From Bacteroidales bacterium (GTDB lineage: Bacteria; Bacteroidota; Bacteroidia; Bacteroidales; UBA932), in contig JAGAFU010000041.1 of the NCBI GenBank assembly GCA_017627955.1, positions 62,001-126,000 on the forward strand: DNA of 64,000 bases, read 5' to 3'. The translations under genes and the position numbers were made by a program. Under the pieces are notes generated by a model. That model was not told the origin of the DNA and made no database searches. It saw only the letters and a program-made list of their open reading frames with translations. Positions 25,306 through 34,050 of the stretch are shown here, piece by piece; the first letter of the stretch is position 1; each line of letters starts with the position of its first letter.

Positions 25306-25371
25306 GATTTTTAGTATAACATTTGTAGTGTGTTGTGGGTTTTGTTTATAGAATCGAATTAAAATTTTAAT

Positions 25372-26904
25372 ATGACAACTAAAAGACTGATTGTCTCGGC
25401 TGTGCTGATGGGAATATTCACCATAGCTTCGGGGCAGTACAAGACGGGCGAGGCTCCGCAACCCCAGGCGGACACATCTAAGGTTGTGATAACTCTTGAT
25501 GACGCCCTTAAGATCGCCCTCAGCGAGAACGTGGCTGTCAAAGTGGCAGACAAGGAAATCGAGAGAAGCGAGTACGCCAAGAAAGGGACATATTCATCCT
25601 TGTTCCCGCAAGTGACAGGCTCTGGATCCTACCAGAGGACCATCAAGAAACAGATAATGTACATGGACTCCGACAGTGGTGGAAAAGACGGTGAGGAAGG
25701 TGGCGGAGGCTTTGGGATGCTCTCTTCCCTGGCTCCTTACTTCGTCAGGATCAACGAGTTGTCCGCAATGCAGGGCATGCCTCTCATTATCCCTGGCGAA
25801 TCTGACAGCTCCAGTTCCAACAGCGGTTTCGCCGTCGGTCGTTGGAACACCTACAACGCCGGAGTCTCAGCCGCTCTTCCCCTGGTGAACGCCCAGCTCT
25901 GGGAGAGCCTCAAGATCTCAGGCCAGGCCGTTGACCTTGCCGTCGAGAAAGCCCGTTCCTCCAGACTGGACATGGTCACCCAGGTCAAACAGGCCTATTA
26001 CGCCGTCCTTCTGGCGAAGGAGGCGTTCAATGTCTATAAGGAAGTGTACGAGAATGCCGTTGAGAACTTCGTCCAGACAGAGAAGCGCTACAACGCCGAG
26101 AAAGCCTCCGAGCTTGAATACACGAGGGCCAAATCAGTTGTCGCCGGGGCTATCCCCAATGTCTATAATGCGGAGAGCTCGGTCATGCTGGCCCTTTGGC
26201 AGCTCAAAGCGGTGATGGGAGTGGATTTGGACAGGAATATAGATGTCGCCGGCTCGCTGGAAGACTATTCCACCCAGATGTTCCGTGACATTCACGATAA
26301 CTCCGAGCCGTCTCTGGACTACAACACCAACCTCCGCCAGCTCGAGATGCAAGCCGACCAGCTCGCCTCCACGATCAAGATGTACAAGGCGGCTTACCTG
26401 CCGACCCTTTCCGCGGCTTTCTCCTATAGCATGATCGCGATGACCAATGACTTCAAATTCAGCGAGTACAAATGGTCTCCGTATTCATACGTCGGACTGA
26501 GCCTCAACATTCCGATATTCACAGGGTTCAAGCGCCACTACGACGTGAAGCAGGCCAAGGTCCAGGCTGTCGAGCTCGACCTTCAGAGAATAGAGACAGA
26601 GAGGCAGCTCCGGATCGCCATCCGCCAGTATCTCAACACGATGGAGACCAGCATGAACAGCTACAACGCCGCTGCCGAGGCGGTCGGGCTGGCCAGGAAG
26701 GCTTACGATATTGCCGCGAAGTCATACAAGATCGGCAAGGGAACCATCACTGAGATGAACGACGCCCAGCTGACTCTCACGCAGGCGAGCCTCCAGCAGA
26801 GCCAGGCCATCTATAATTTCATCGTGGCGAAGTCCAATCTGGAGAAGACTATCGGAGGGGACTTTATTGATGAGAGCGGGGAGGTTGATTTGGAGAATAT
26901 GTAG
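25372..26904 (+). CDS. TolC-family outer membrane efflux protein
   Basis: A 510-residue outer membrane factor with a signal peptide (cleavage near residue 21). It has two OEP repeats: ITLDDALKIALSENVAVKVA, then QVKQAYYAVLLAKEAFNVYK in the first half, and RQLRIAIRQYLNTMETSMNS with AYDIAAKSYKIGKGTITEMN in the second. A low-complexity glycine and serine-rich stretch (about 100-150) is an insertion. It forms the outer channel of a tripartite RND pump with the next two genes. No local TetR regulator is present; the dyads at 25124-25231 are the visible control candidates. Confidence 0.92.
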   Translation: MTTKRLIVSAVLMGIFTIASGQYKTGEAPQPQADTSKVVITLDDALKIALSENVAVKVADKEIERSEYAKKGTYSSLFPQVTGSGSYQRTIKKQIMYMDSDSGGKDGEEGGGGFGMLSSLAPYFVRINELSAMQGMPLIIPGESDSSSSNSGFAVGRWNTYNAGVSAALPLVNAQLWESLKISGQAVDLAVEKARSSRLDMVTQVKQAYYAVLLAKEAFNVYKEVYENAVENFVQTEKRYNAEKASELEYTRAKSVVAGAIPNVYNAESSVMLALWQLKAVMGVDLDRNIDVAGSLEDYSTQMFRDIHDNSEPSLDYNTNLRQLEMQADQLASTIKMYKAAYLPTLSAAFSYSMIAMTNDFKFSEYKWSPYSYVGLSLNIPIFTGFKRHYDVKQAKVQAVELDLQRIETERQLRIAIRQYLNTMETSMNSYNAAAEAVGLARKAYDIAAKSYKIGKGTITEMNDAQLTLTQASLQQSQAIYNFIVAKSNLEKTIGGDFIDESGEVDLENM

Positions 26905-26930
26905 ATTCTTCGCTTCGCTCAGAATGACAG
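26904..26930 (+). repeat. Dispersed repeat, copy 4, at the tolC stop codon
   Basis: GATTCTTCGCTTCGCTCAGA followed by ATGACAG. Its first base is the last base of the tolC stop codon. It occupies most of the 67-base gap between tolC and the adaptor gene. Confidence 0.85.
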
Positions 26931-26971
26931 TAATGCAATAAGAAGTAATGCATAAGAAATATAGAAAAGAT

Positions 26972-28003
26972 ATGAATAAGACATTCAGGACATTGTTTAT
27001 GCTGGTCGCGGCCGCCGGTCTGGTCGCCTGCGGAGGCAAGAAAACAGCGGAGACGGCTCCCGCCATGACGGAGGAAGACAGAGCCATACTCGTCTCCACA
27101 ACTGAGGCTATCACTATGGAAGTTCCTCAGACAGAAGTGTATTCCTCAACAGTTGAGGCTTATGCCATCAACAATATCGCCCCTCAGACCCCTGGACGTA
27201 TCCAGTCGATCAGGGTGGATGTCGGATCGTTCGTTGGTAAGGGCCAGATCCTCGCCACCATGGACGCCGCCCAGCTGGACCAGACAAGACTCAAGCTCGT
27301 CAATGACTCGACCGAGCTTGCCCGTCTGCGGAGCCTTTATGAGGAAGGCGGAGTGTCAAAGTCTGACTTCGACGCGGTGGAAATGGCCTACAACGTCAGT
27401 CGCCGCTCCTATAACAACCTTGCGGAGAACACCTATCTCCGTTCCCCGATAAGCGGAGTCGTCACGGCCCGTAACTACGACTGCGGAGATCTCTACGCTG
27501 GTCAGCCGATTTTCGTCGTCCAGCAGATTACCCCTGTGAAACTGAAGGTCGGAGTCTCCGAGTCCGATTACACGAAGGTCAAGATCGGAAACCAGGTCGA
27601 GATCACGGTCGATGCCCTCCCCGGGCAGACTTTCACCGGAAAGATCAATAAGATATATCCCACGATGGATGCCACTACCCACACCTTCATCACCGAGATA
27701 TTGGTGCGGAATTCCGACAGGGTCCTGCGCCCCGGGATGTTCGCCAGGGTAAAGGTTGAGTTCGGAGTGAACAACAGCATTGTCGTTCCCGAGGAGTCCG
27801 TTGTCAAGATGCAGGGCACCGGCCAGAGGTGCGTCTATGTCCTCAAGCCGGATAACACGGTAGAGAGTTTCATCGTCAAGCTCGGCCGTCATATTGATGG
27901 CAAGTATGAGATTCTCGAGGGCCTGTCCGAGGGCGATGTGGTGACCGTCAAGGGTAGCACCAGCCTCAAGGATGGGGCGAAGGTTGAGGTTTCCAACAAA
28001 TAA
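26972..28003 (+). CDS. RND efflux periplasmic adaptor (HlyD/AcrA family) lipoprotein
   Basis: A 343-residue membrane fusion protein anchored by a lipid (AGLVACGG, C21). The barrel-sandwich domain is split in the usual way: TPGRIQSIRVDVGSFVGKGQ, then the hairpin (about 90-125) and TYLRSPISGVVTARNYDCGD. The beta-barrel and proximal domains follow (VEITVDALPGQTFTGKINKI, FARVKVEFGVNN). The hairpin is short, as in some Bacteroidota adaptors. I chose the ATG at 26972 because it gives a standard lipoprotein signal; the ATG 24 bases upstream adds only charged residues. The pump gene follows after 12 bases. Confidence 0.92.
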   Translation: MNKTFRTLFMLVAAAGLVACGGKKTAETAPAMTEEDRAILVSTTEAITMEVPQTEVYSSTVEAYAINNIAPQTPGRIQSIRVDVGSFVGKGQILATMDAAQLDQTRLKLVNDSTELARLRSLYEEGGVSKSDFDAVEMAYNVSRRSYNNLAENTYLRSPISGVVTARNYDCGDLYAGQPIFVVQQITPVKLKVGVSESDYTKVKIGNQVEITVDALPGQTFTGKINKIYPTMDATTHTFITEILVRNSDRVLRPGMFARVKVEFGVNNSIVVPEESVVKMQGTGQRCVYVLKPDNTVESFIVKLGRHIDGKYEILEGLSEGDVVTVKGSTSLKDGAKVEVSNK

Positions 28004-28015
28004 TCCTCAAGGCCT

Positions 28016-31000
28016 ATGAGTGTCATAAGATCAGCAGTGAACAAACCGGTCACGACAGCCTTGATCTTCCTGGCTTTCGCGATATTCGGAATCTTTTCAC
28101 TGACAAAGACTTCGGTGGCTCTTTTCCCGGATTTTGACGCCAACGTCGTGTTGGTGATGTCATCCTATCCCGGGGCGAGCGCCTCCGATGTGGAGAACAA
28201 CCTTACGAAGCTGCTTGAGAACACTCTCAACAGTGTCGCGAACCTTAAGAACCTGACTTCCCGTTCCCGCGAGAACGTCTCCATCGTTATGCTGGAGTTC
28301 AAATACGGAACGGACATAGATGAGGCGAGCAACGACATCCGTGACAAACTGGACCTGGTCAACTCATCGCTCCCTGATGGGGCTTCCGTGCCGGTTCTCT
28401 TCAAGTTCGGTATGGACGACATGCCTGTCCTTATCCTGTCCGCCACGGCAGACAAGAGCATGAATGGCCTTGACAGGATCCTGGACGACAGAGTAGTGAC
28501 CCCGCTGGGACGAGTCACCGGAGTCGGTACCGTCTCGGTGGCTGGAGCTCCCTCCAGGGAGATCCACGTGTATTGCGATCCCAACAAGCTGGCCGCCTAT
28601 GGCCTGAGTGTCGCGGGAATATCCCAGATCATCGCCGCGGAGAACCGGAATGTCCCTTCCGGAAGTATCGACATCGGTTCCGAGTCTTTCTCCCTTAGGG
28701 TGCAGAAGGAGTTCAAGGACCCTTCCGAGCTGCTTGACATCGTGGTCAGCACAAGGAATGGACAGGTAGTCTACCTGAAGGATGTGGCGAGGGTTGAGGA
28801 CGGACTTGAGGAAAAATCCCAGGAGTCGTACACCAATGGCAGCCAGTCCGCCATGATCGCTATCCAGAAGCAGTCAGGGGCCAATACGGTCAATGTCGTT
28901 AGGGCGGCGAAGCAGAGAATCGCCGAGATCGCTCCGACCCTTCCTTCCGACATCAAGATCACGGAAGTCGTCGACAACTCTTCCGAGATCCTGAACACGA
29001 TCAACTCCCTCGAGGAGACCATCATCATTACCCTTCTGGTGGTTATGCTGGTGGTGTTCATATTCCTTGGAAGGTGGAGGGCCACGTTCATCATCGTACT
29101 ATCGATCCCGATCGCCCTGCTGGGCTCACTGGTCTATCTTTTCGCTACAGGGAACACGCTGAATATCATCTCGATGTCGGCCTTGTCCATCGCTATCGGT
29201 ATGGTTGTGGACGATGCCATCGTGGTGTTGGAGAACATATCGACGCATCTCGAAAGAGGGGAGAAGCCCAAAGAGGCCGCTGTTCACGCCACCTCCGAGG
29301 TGGGTATCTCCGTTATCGCCTCCACCTTGACGATGCTCTGCGTCTTCCTGCCCTTGACCATGGTCTCCGGTATGGCCGGAATCATGTTCAAGCAGCTCGG
29401 TTGGATCGTCTCGATCATCATGATCATATCCACGACCGCGGCCCTTACCCTTGTCCCGATGCTTTGCTCGAGGATGCTGAAGGCCGGACCCAAGAATGGA
29501 AAGCTCCACAGGATGATCTTCGATCCTATCGAGAACGGTCTTGACAAACTCTCCACTTGGTACTCCAAGATCATCGCGTGGGCTGTCACCCACCGTAAGA
29601 CAGTCATCTTCGGAGCTTTCGCCATCTTCGTGGGCGTTCTGGCCCTGCTGGCTCCCGGCCTCAAGACCGAGTTTTTCCCGACGATGGACGGTGGCCGCCT
29701 TTCTGTCTCGATTGAGCTGCCCGTCGGCACGGAGCAGAGCGTGACCGGAGCTTTCGCCAAGCAGATCGCCGACCGTCTCGAAGAGGAAATTCCTGAGATT
29801 GAGGTCCTTCAGTACCGTTATGGCCAGGCCAGCTCGGACAACGTCATCGGAAGCATGCAGAACAATGGTTCTTACGTCATCTCGATGAACGTCAATGTCG
29901 GCTCCATGGAGAACCGTAAGCGCTCATCCTCGGAGATCGCTGACATCATCCGCAAGGATCTCCGTGAGTATCCGGAGGTCAAGAAGGCCACTGTCACCGA
30001 GGGAATGGGTGGAGTTGGAGGCGCCGCCTCGCTCCGTCTCGAGATCTATGGTTATGACTTCGATGAGACCGACAGGATCGCCAAGGAGGTACAGTCGAAG
30101 ATGCTCGCTGATCCGGCATTTACCCAGGTGATCCTCAGCCGTGATGACTACACTCCTGAGTATCAGGTTGATTTTGACCGTGAAAAGCTCGCCCTGAACG
30201 GACTGAATTCCACGACGGCCGCCGCAGCTTTCAGCGCCGCGATGAGCGGATCGGTCAACTCTTTCTACCGTGAGGACGGAGACGAGTACAACATCCGGGT
30301 GATCTACGACAAGCGCTTCCGCACGAGTGTTGAGGACATTGAGAATATATTGATTTACACACCTATGGGTGGTGCTGTAAGGATCAAGGACCTCGGAACT
30401 GTCGTGGAGTCGAAGGTGCCCCCGACAATCGAGAGGAAGAACCGTGAGAGGTACATCTCCATCACCGGAATCGTCTCACGTGGATATGCTTTGAGCGATG
30501 GTGTGGGAGCCACCAACAGGATCCTCGCCGAGACTGACATCCCGAACAACATCTCCACTGAGATCACGGGGGATTTCGAGGACCAGCAGAGCATGTTCCG
30601 GGATCTTGTCATCCTGATGATCCTCATCATCATCTTGGTCTATATGGTTATGGCCTCCCAGTTCGAGTCCTTCATGAGCCCGCTTGTGATCATGTTCTCG
30701 GTCCCGTTCGCCTTTATCGGTGTGATCATGGGCCTGATGGTCACCGGAACGGCTCTCGGAGTCATGGCGATGATCGGTATCATCATCCTGCTTGGTATAG
30801 TCGTTAAGAACGGTATTGTGCTCATCGACTACACGATACTGATGCGAGAGAGGGGAATGAACGTGATCGACGCCTCTGTCACCGCGGCCAGGAGTCGTCT
30901 GAGACCTATTCTCATGACTACCCTCACCACAGTCCTCGGTATGCTGCCGATGGCTTTGGGCAGAGGGGAAGGTTCAGAGATGTGGCGTGGCCTTGGTATG

Positions 31001-31138
31001 ACCGTGTGCTGGGGATTGTCATTCTCTACTCTGATCACCCTTGTGCTGATACCGGCCGTGTACTGCGTGTTCGCCGCCAGGCAGGAAAAGCGCAAAGCTC
31101 GCAAACAGCAGGAAAAGCTTCAGGCTGCCAAGTCTTGA
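28016..31138 (+). CDS. RND-family efflux pump inner membrane subunit (AcrB-like)
   Basis: A 1040-residue proton-driven transporter with twelve membrane segments in the 1+5+1+5 pattern and two large periplasmic loops. Motifs: LFPDFDANVVLVMSSYPGAS at the first loop, LSIAIGMVVDDAIVVLENIS in TM4 with the paired aspartates that carry protons, and GIVVKNGIVLIDY in TM10. The C-terminus is a short basic tail. Substrate class (drugs, bile salts, lipids or metals) cannot be told; the Asp-Asp pair fits the HAE group rather than the heavy-metal group. The operon is tolC-adaptor-pump-PG0541-type gene. Confidence 0.95.
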   Translation: MSVIRSAVNKPVTTALIFLAFAIFGIFSLTKTSVALFPDFDANVVLVMSSYPGASASDVENNLTKLLENTLNSVANLKNLTSRSRENVSIVMLEFKYGTDIDEASNDIRDKLDLVNSSLPDGASVPVLFKFGMDDMPVLILSATADKSMNGLDRILDDRVVTPLGRVTGVGTVSVAGAPSREIHVYCDPNKLAAYGLSVAGISQIIAAENRNVPSGSIDIGSESFSLRVQKEFKDPSELLDIVVSTRNGQVVYLKDVARVEDGLEEKSQESYTNGSQSAMIAIQKQSGANTVNVVRAAKQRIAEIAPTLPSDIKITEVVDNSSEILNTINSLEETIIITLLVVMLVVFIFLGRWRATFIIVLSIPIALLGSLVYLFATGNTLNIISMSALSIAIGMVVDDAIVVLENISTHLERGEKPKEAAVHATSEVGISVIASTLTMLCVFLPLTMVSGMAGIMFKQLGWIVSIIMIISTTAALTLVPMLCSRMLKAGPKNGKLHRMIFDPIENGLDKLSTWYSKIIAWAVTHRKTVIFGAFAIFVGVLALLAPGLKTEFFPTMDGGRLSVSIELPVGTEQSVTGAFAKQIADRLEEEIPEIEVLQYRYGQASSDNVIGSMQNNGSYVISMNVNVGSMENRKRSSSEIADIIRKDLREYPEVKKATVTEGMGGVGGAASLRLEIYGYDFDETDRIAKEVQSKMLADPAFTQVILSRDDYTPEYQVDFDREKLALNGLNSTTAAAAFSAAMSGSVNSFYREDGDEYNIRVIYDKRFRTSVEDIENILIYTPMGGAVRIKDLGTVVESKVPPTIERKNRERYISITGIVSRGYALSDGVGATNRILAETDIPNNISTEITGDFEDQQSMFRDLVILMILIIILVYMVMASQFESFMSPLVIMFSVPFAFIGVIMGLMVTGTALGVMAMIGIIILLGIVVKNGIVLIDYTILMRERGMNVIDASVTAARSRLRPILMTTLTTVLGMLPMALGRGEGSEMWRGLGMTVCWGLSFSTLITLVLIPAVYCVFAARQEKRKARKQQEKLQAAKS

Positions 31139-31158
31139 AATAATTAATATTCAAAAAG

Positions 31159-31455
31159 ATGAAAGCGATATTCATAGCATATAACCAGGCTTACGGCGAT
31201 GAGATCGTCGAGTTGCTTGACGAGTACGGTCAGAGGGGCTTCACGCAGTGGATTGACATCCAGGGACGGGGAGGCGACAAAGGTGAGCCGCATTACGGCA
31301 ACCACGCGTGGCCTACTCAGAATTATGCCATCCTGACGTTTGTTCCCGAGGACTCTAAGGCCGAGGACCTGCTCAAGGCTCTCGCGAAGAAAGATGAGGC
31401 CTTCCCTGATCTTGGCTTGAGGGCCTTCTGCTGGACAGTTGACAAGATGGTCTAG
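31159..31455 (+). CDS. PG0541-family transporter-associated protein
   Basis: A 98-residue soluble protein 20 bases after the RND pump gene. It matches, as I recall it, the small PG0541-type family that follows RND genes in Bacteroidota: AIFIAYNQAYGDEIVELLDE, then FTQWIDIQGRGG and HAWPTQNYAILTFV. The size and strand order suggest a PII-like ferredoxin fold, which would fit a ligand-sensing or pump-modulating role; that is inference. No signal peptide, so it is cytoplasmic. Confidence 0.75.
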   Translation: MKAIFIAYNQAYGDEIVELLDEYGQRGFTQWIDIQGRGGDKGEPHYGNHAWPTQNYAILTFVPEDSKAEDLLKALAKKDEAFPDLGLRAFCWTVDKMV

Positions 31456-31459
31456 GGAT

Positions 31460-31490
31460 TTTGACGGAATCGATGATTTTGTTAAATTTG
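31460..31490 (+). promoter_or_regulatory. Full-consensus promoter for trxA
   Basis: TTTG (31460-31463), 19-base spacer, TAAATTTG (31483-31490). This is an exact Bacteroidota promoter, 28 bases upstream of the trxA start. Confidence 0.85.
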
Positions 31491-31518
31491 TATGTTTGAA
31501 CTATAAATCAAAAGAGAT

Positions 31519-31833
31519 ATGGAAATCACTGCCACTAATGAGAATTTCGCGGAGATCATTTCCGCCAATAACCTTGTCCTGGTAGACTTCTGGGCCACTT
31601 GGTGCGGTCCTTGCCGCATGCTTGGCCCCACAGTGGAGACTGTCGCCGGGGAATATGAGGGCAAAGTCGCCGTCGTGAAGTGCAATGTTGATGACTGCGA
31701 GGACATCGCCGTCCAGTACGGGATCAGGAATATTCCCACCTTGCTCTTCTTCAAGGGCGGGCAGCAGGTCGACAAACTTGTCGGTAATGTTCCGAAGGCC
31801 GAGATCACTGCCAAGCTGGATGCTCTCCTTTAA
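31519..31833 (+). CDS. trxA: Thioredoxin
   Basis: A 104-residue cytoplasmic disulfide reductase with the active site WCGPC (C29, C32) in LVDFWATWCGPCRM, and the conserved cis-proline in IRNIPTLLFFKGG. Length and motifs are those of standard thioredoxin; no signal peptide. It opens a possible long transcript that continues through the barrel protein, LOG protein, polyprenyl synthase, holB, ricT, gldH-like gene and trmB, all tightly spaced. Confidence 0.95.
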   Translation: MEITATNENFAEIISANNLVLVDFWATWCGPCRMLGPTVETVAGEYEGKVAVVKCNVDDCEDIAVQYGIRNIPTLLFFKGGQQVDKLVGNVPKAEITAKLDALL

Positions 31834-31861
31834 TTTGATTATTCCTTAAAAACTGTCGGAT

Positions 31862-32491
31862 ATGAAAAAGATAGCTGTTATTGTCGCTGCTTTGGCCATT
31901 GCCGTAAGCGCCGGCGCCCAGGGTTTTGATGACACCAGGTTGGGTATCACCGGTGGTGTTACCTCTTCTTCTTCCAAGATCAAGGAAGTGAGCACTAAGA
32001 ACATCGCCATGTACCATGCTGGTCTTGCCCTTGAGATTCCCTTGGGTGGCGGTTTGGCCGTTCAGCCGGAAGTCCTCTACCAGGTGAAGGGCCTTTCCCT
32101 TGACAAGTGGGGTGATTCCACGGGTGGCGAGATCGGCAAGTCTTTCCAGACCAAGGTCGGTTTCATCGAGGTCCCTGTCCAGATCCAATGGGGTCCTGAT
32201 CTTGTGGCTTTCCGTCCCTACGGTTTCATCGAGCCTTTTGTGGGTTACCAGATCACCTCCAATGGTAAAGGTGAGGCCGCTACTCTCAATGAGCATCTCC
32301 AGAAGATGGAGTATGGTTTGAGCCTCGGTGCCGGACTGGAAATCCTCAACCTGCAGGTTTCCGCCAAGTATTTCTGGAATTTCGGCCCTGTCTACCAGAG
32401 TGACATCGCCAAGACCGGATCCACTATCGGCGGCCTCATGGACGGCAACAACTTCAACGGATTCGCGGTTTCTGTAGCTTTCTTCTTCTAA
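31862..32491 (+). CDS. Outer membrane beta-barrel protein (PorT/OmpW-like size)
   Basis: A 209-residue protein with a signal peptide (cleavage after GAQ, residue 20). Alternating hydrophobic strands fill the rest: RLGITGGVTSSSS, AGLALEIPLGGGLAVQPEVL, IEVPVQIQWG, YGLSLGAGLEILNLQVSAKY, and a final strand GFAVSVAFFF. The last residue is phenylalanine, the usual barrel end signal for outer membrane insertion. About eight strands are expected. Its role is unknown. Its stop shares one base with the next start. Confidence 0.82.
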   Translation: MKKIAVIVAALAIAVSAGAQGFDDTRLGITGGVTSSSSKIKEVSTKNIAMYHAGLALEIPLGGGLAVQPEVLYQVKGLSLDKWGDSTGGEIGKSFQTKVGFIEVPVQIQWGPDLVAFRPYGFIEPFVGYQITSNGKGEAATLNEHLQKMEYGLSLGAGLEILNLQVSAKYFWNFGPVYQSDIAKTGSTIGGLMDGNNFNGFAVSVAFFF

Positions 32492-33039
32492 TGGATAATC
32501 TATTGGCAAGGGAGCGAAAGGTGGTTTTCTTCTGCTCCGCGAGCCGCGATATCGACCCGAAATTCAATCAAGCCGCGAGGGAAGCCGCCCGCGCGGCTTG
32601 CTCGCTTGGATACACCATTGTCTCCGGAGGCACCGTGAAGGGTACCATGGGCGTGCTGGCTGATGAGGTCGTCCGATGCGGCGGCAAGCATATCGGGATT
32701 ATACCCCGTTTTATGAGCGGAGTGGTCCATCCGGGACTTACACAAACGGTGTGGACCTCGACGATGGCGGAGCGTAAGGAACTTATGAGGGAAGGCACTT
32801 GTGCTGCCGTGGCATTGCCAGGGGGAATCGGCACCCTGGACGAGCTTATCGAGACTTTGACTCTCGCGAAGCTGGACCTTTATGTCGGAAAGATTCTCGC
32901 CCTGGACATTGATGGTTTTTACGAGCCTCTTGAGGCCCTCTTGGACCACTATGTCTCCACCGGGATGCTGGATCAGAGGTCCCGGGACATGATCTCTTTC
33001 CCGAAGACCGTGGAGGAACTTGCCGGAGCGCTTGAATAA
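32491..33039 (+). CDS. LOG-family protein (nucleotide phosphoribohydrolase-like)
   Basis: A 182-residue Rossmann-like protein with the family signature PGGIGTLDE in VALPGGIGTLDELIETLTLA, and VVFFCSASRDIDPKF at the N-terminus. Members cleave the base from nucleoside 5'-monophosphates, as in cytokinin activation by plant LOG. The upstream SGGTVKGTMG and the arginine in AERKELM are also in place. It overlaps the barrel gene by one base, so translation is probably coupled. Confidence 0.88.
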   Translation: MDNLLARERKVVFFCSASRDIDPKFNQAAREAARAACSLGYTIVSGGTVKGTMGVLADEVVRCGGKHIGIIPRFMSGVVHPGLTQTVWTSTMAERKELMREGTCAAVALPGGIGTLDELIETLTLAKLDLYVGKILALDIDGFYEPLEALLDHYVSTGMLDQRSRDMISFPKTVEELAGALE

Positions 33040-33045
33040 TAGATT

Positions 33046-34050
33046 ATGCTTGAAAGTATAAAGACACTTCTCGGCCAGGACTGGGTCCGCGCGATGGAGA
33101 TGATCCGCATGTCCCTCAAAAGCGACATCCGCCTGCTGGACTCGACAAATGAGGCGATCCTCTCCAGCGGGGGAAAGCAGCTGAGGCCGATGATCTCTTT
33201 GCTCGTTTCCAGGGCCTTGCTGCCATGCGGAAAGGCGGGAGGGCAAGGTGGTCTTCTCCCCGAGGACAGTGTACGTTTCGCCGCCGCCGCCGAGCTGCTC
33301 CACAATGCGACCCTCCTCCATGACGACGTGGCGGACAGCAGCCCTGAGAGAAGAGGCGCGCCCACCGTCATGTCGCTTCTTGGCGGTCCCGCTTCAGTCC
33401 TTATCGGGGATTACTGGCTCGTCAGGGCAATGGAGAACATCCTGTCGTCCAGCTCTTATGGGAATATAGTGATAAGGATATTCGCCAAAACCCTCAGCGA
33501 CCTTGCCGAGGGAGAGATGCTCCAGCTCCAGAAAGCCGAGAGCGGGGACACCACCGAAGAGGATTATTCTCGCATCATCTACAGCAAGACGGCATCTCTT
33601 TTCGAGGCGACAGGAGTCTCGGCGGCGATCTCCGTAGGTGCCCCGGATGAGATGGTTGAGGCTGTCAGGGAGTACTGCGTCAGCCTCGGGATGGCTTTCC
33701 AGATAAGGGATGACATGTTTGACTACTCCGAAGGATTGGAGATAGGCAAGCCGATCGGAGCGGATCTGGACGAGAGGAAGATCACATTACCCCTTCTCGG
33801 GGCATTGAAGTCAGCGGGAAAGGAAGAAGAGGCCAGGATCAGGGAAATGATTGTCGGGATCCCTTCCAATCCGGAATACAAGTCGGAGGTGAGGGATTTC
33901 GTGATGAGCCGAGGCGGGCTATCTTATGCGGAAGCCAGGCTCCTTGATTATTCCGAAAAGTCGACTTCCGCATTGGGAATATTTCCAGAATCGGCGGAAA
34001 AAGATTATCTTGTAAAAATCGCGCGGTTCACGGCGACAAGGAACAAATGA
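33046..34050 (+). CDS. Polyprenyl diphosphate synthase
   Basis: A 334-residue trans-prenyltransferase that chains isopentenyl units, probably for the menaquinone side chain. The first Asp-rich motif is DDVAD (LLHDDVADSSPERRGAPTVM) and the second is DDMFD (AFQIRDDMFDYSEG). GGKQLRPMI at the N-terminus binds substrate. Chain length cannot be read from the sequence. It overlaps holB by four bases (ATGA). Confidence 0.93.
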   Translation: MLESIKTLLGQDWVRAMEMIRMSLKSDIRLLDSTNEAILSSGGKQLRPMISLLVSRALLPCGKAGGQGGLLPEDSVRFAAAAELLHNATLLHDDVADSSPERRGAPTVMSLLGGPASVLIGDYWLVRAMENILSSSSYGNIVIRIFAKTLSDLAEGEMLQLQKAESGDTTEEDYSRIIYSKTASLFEATGVSAAISVGAPDEMVEAVREYCVSLGMAFQIRDDMFDYSEGLEIGKPIGADLDERKITLPLLGALKSAGKEEEARIREMIVGIPSNPEYKSEVRDFVMSRGGLSYAEARLLDYSEKSTSALGIFPESAEKDYLVKIARFTATRNK

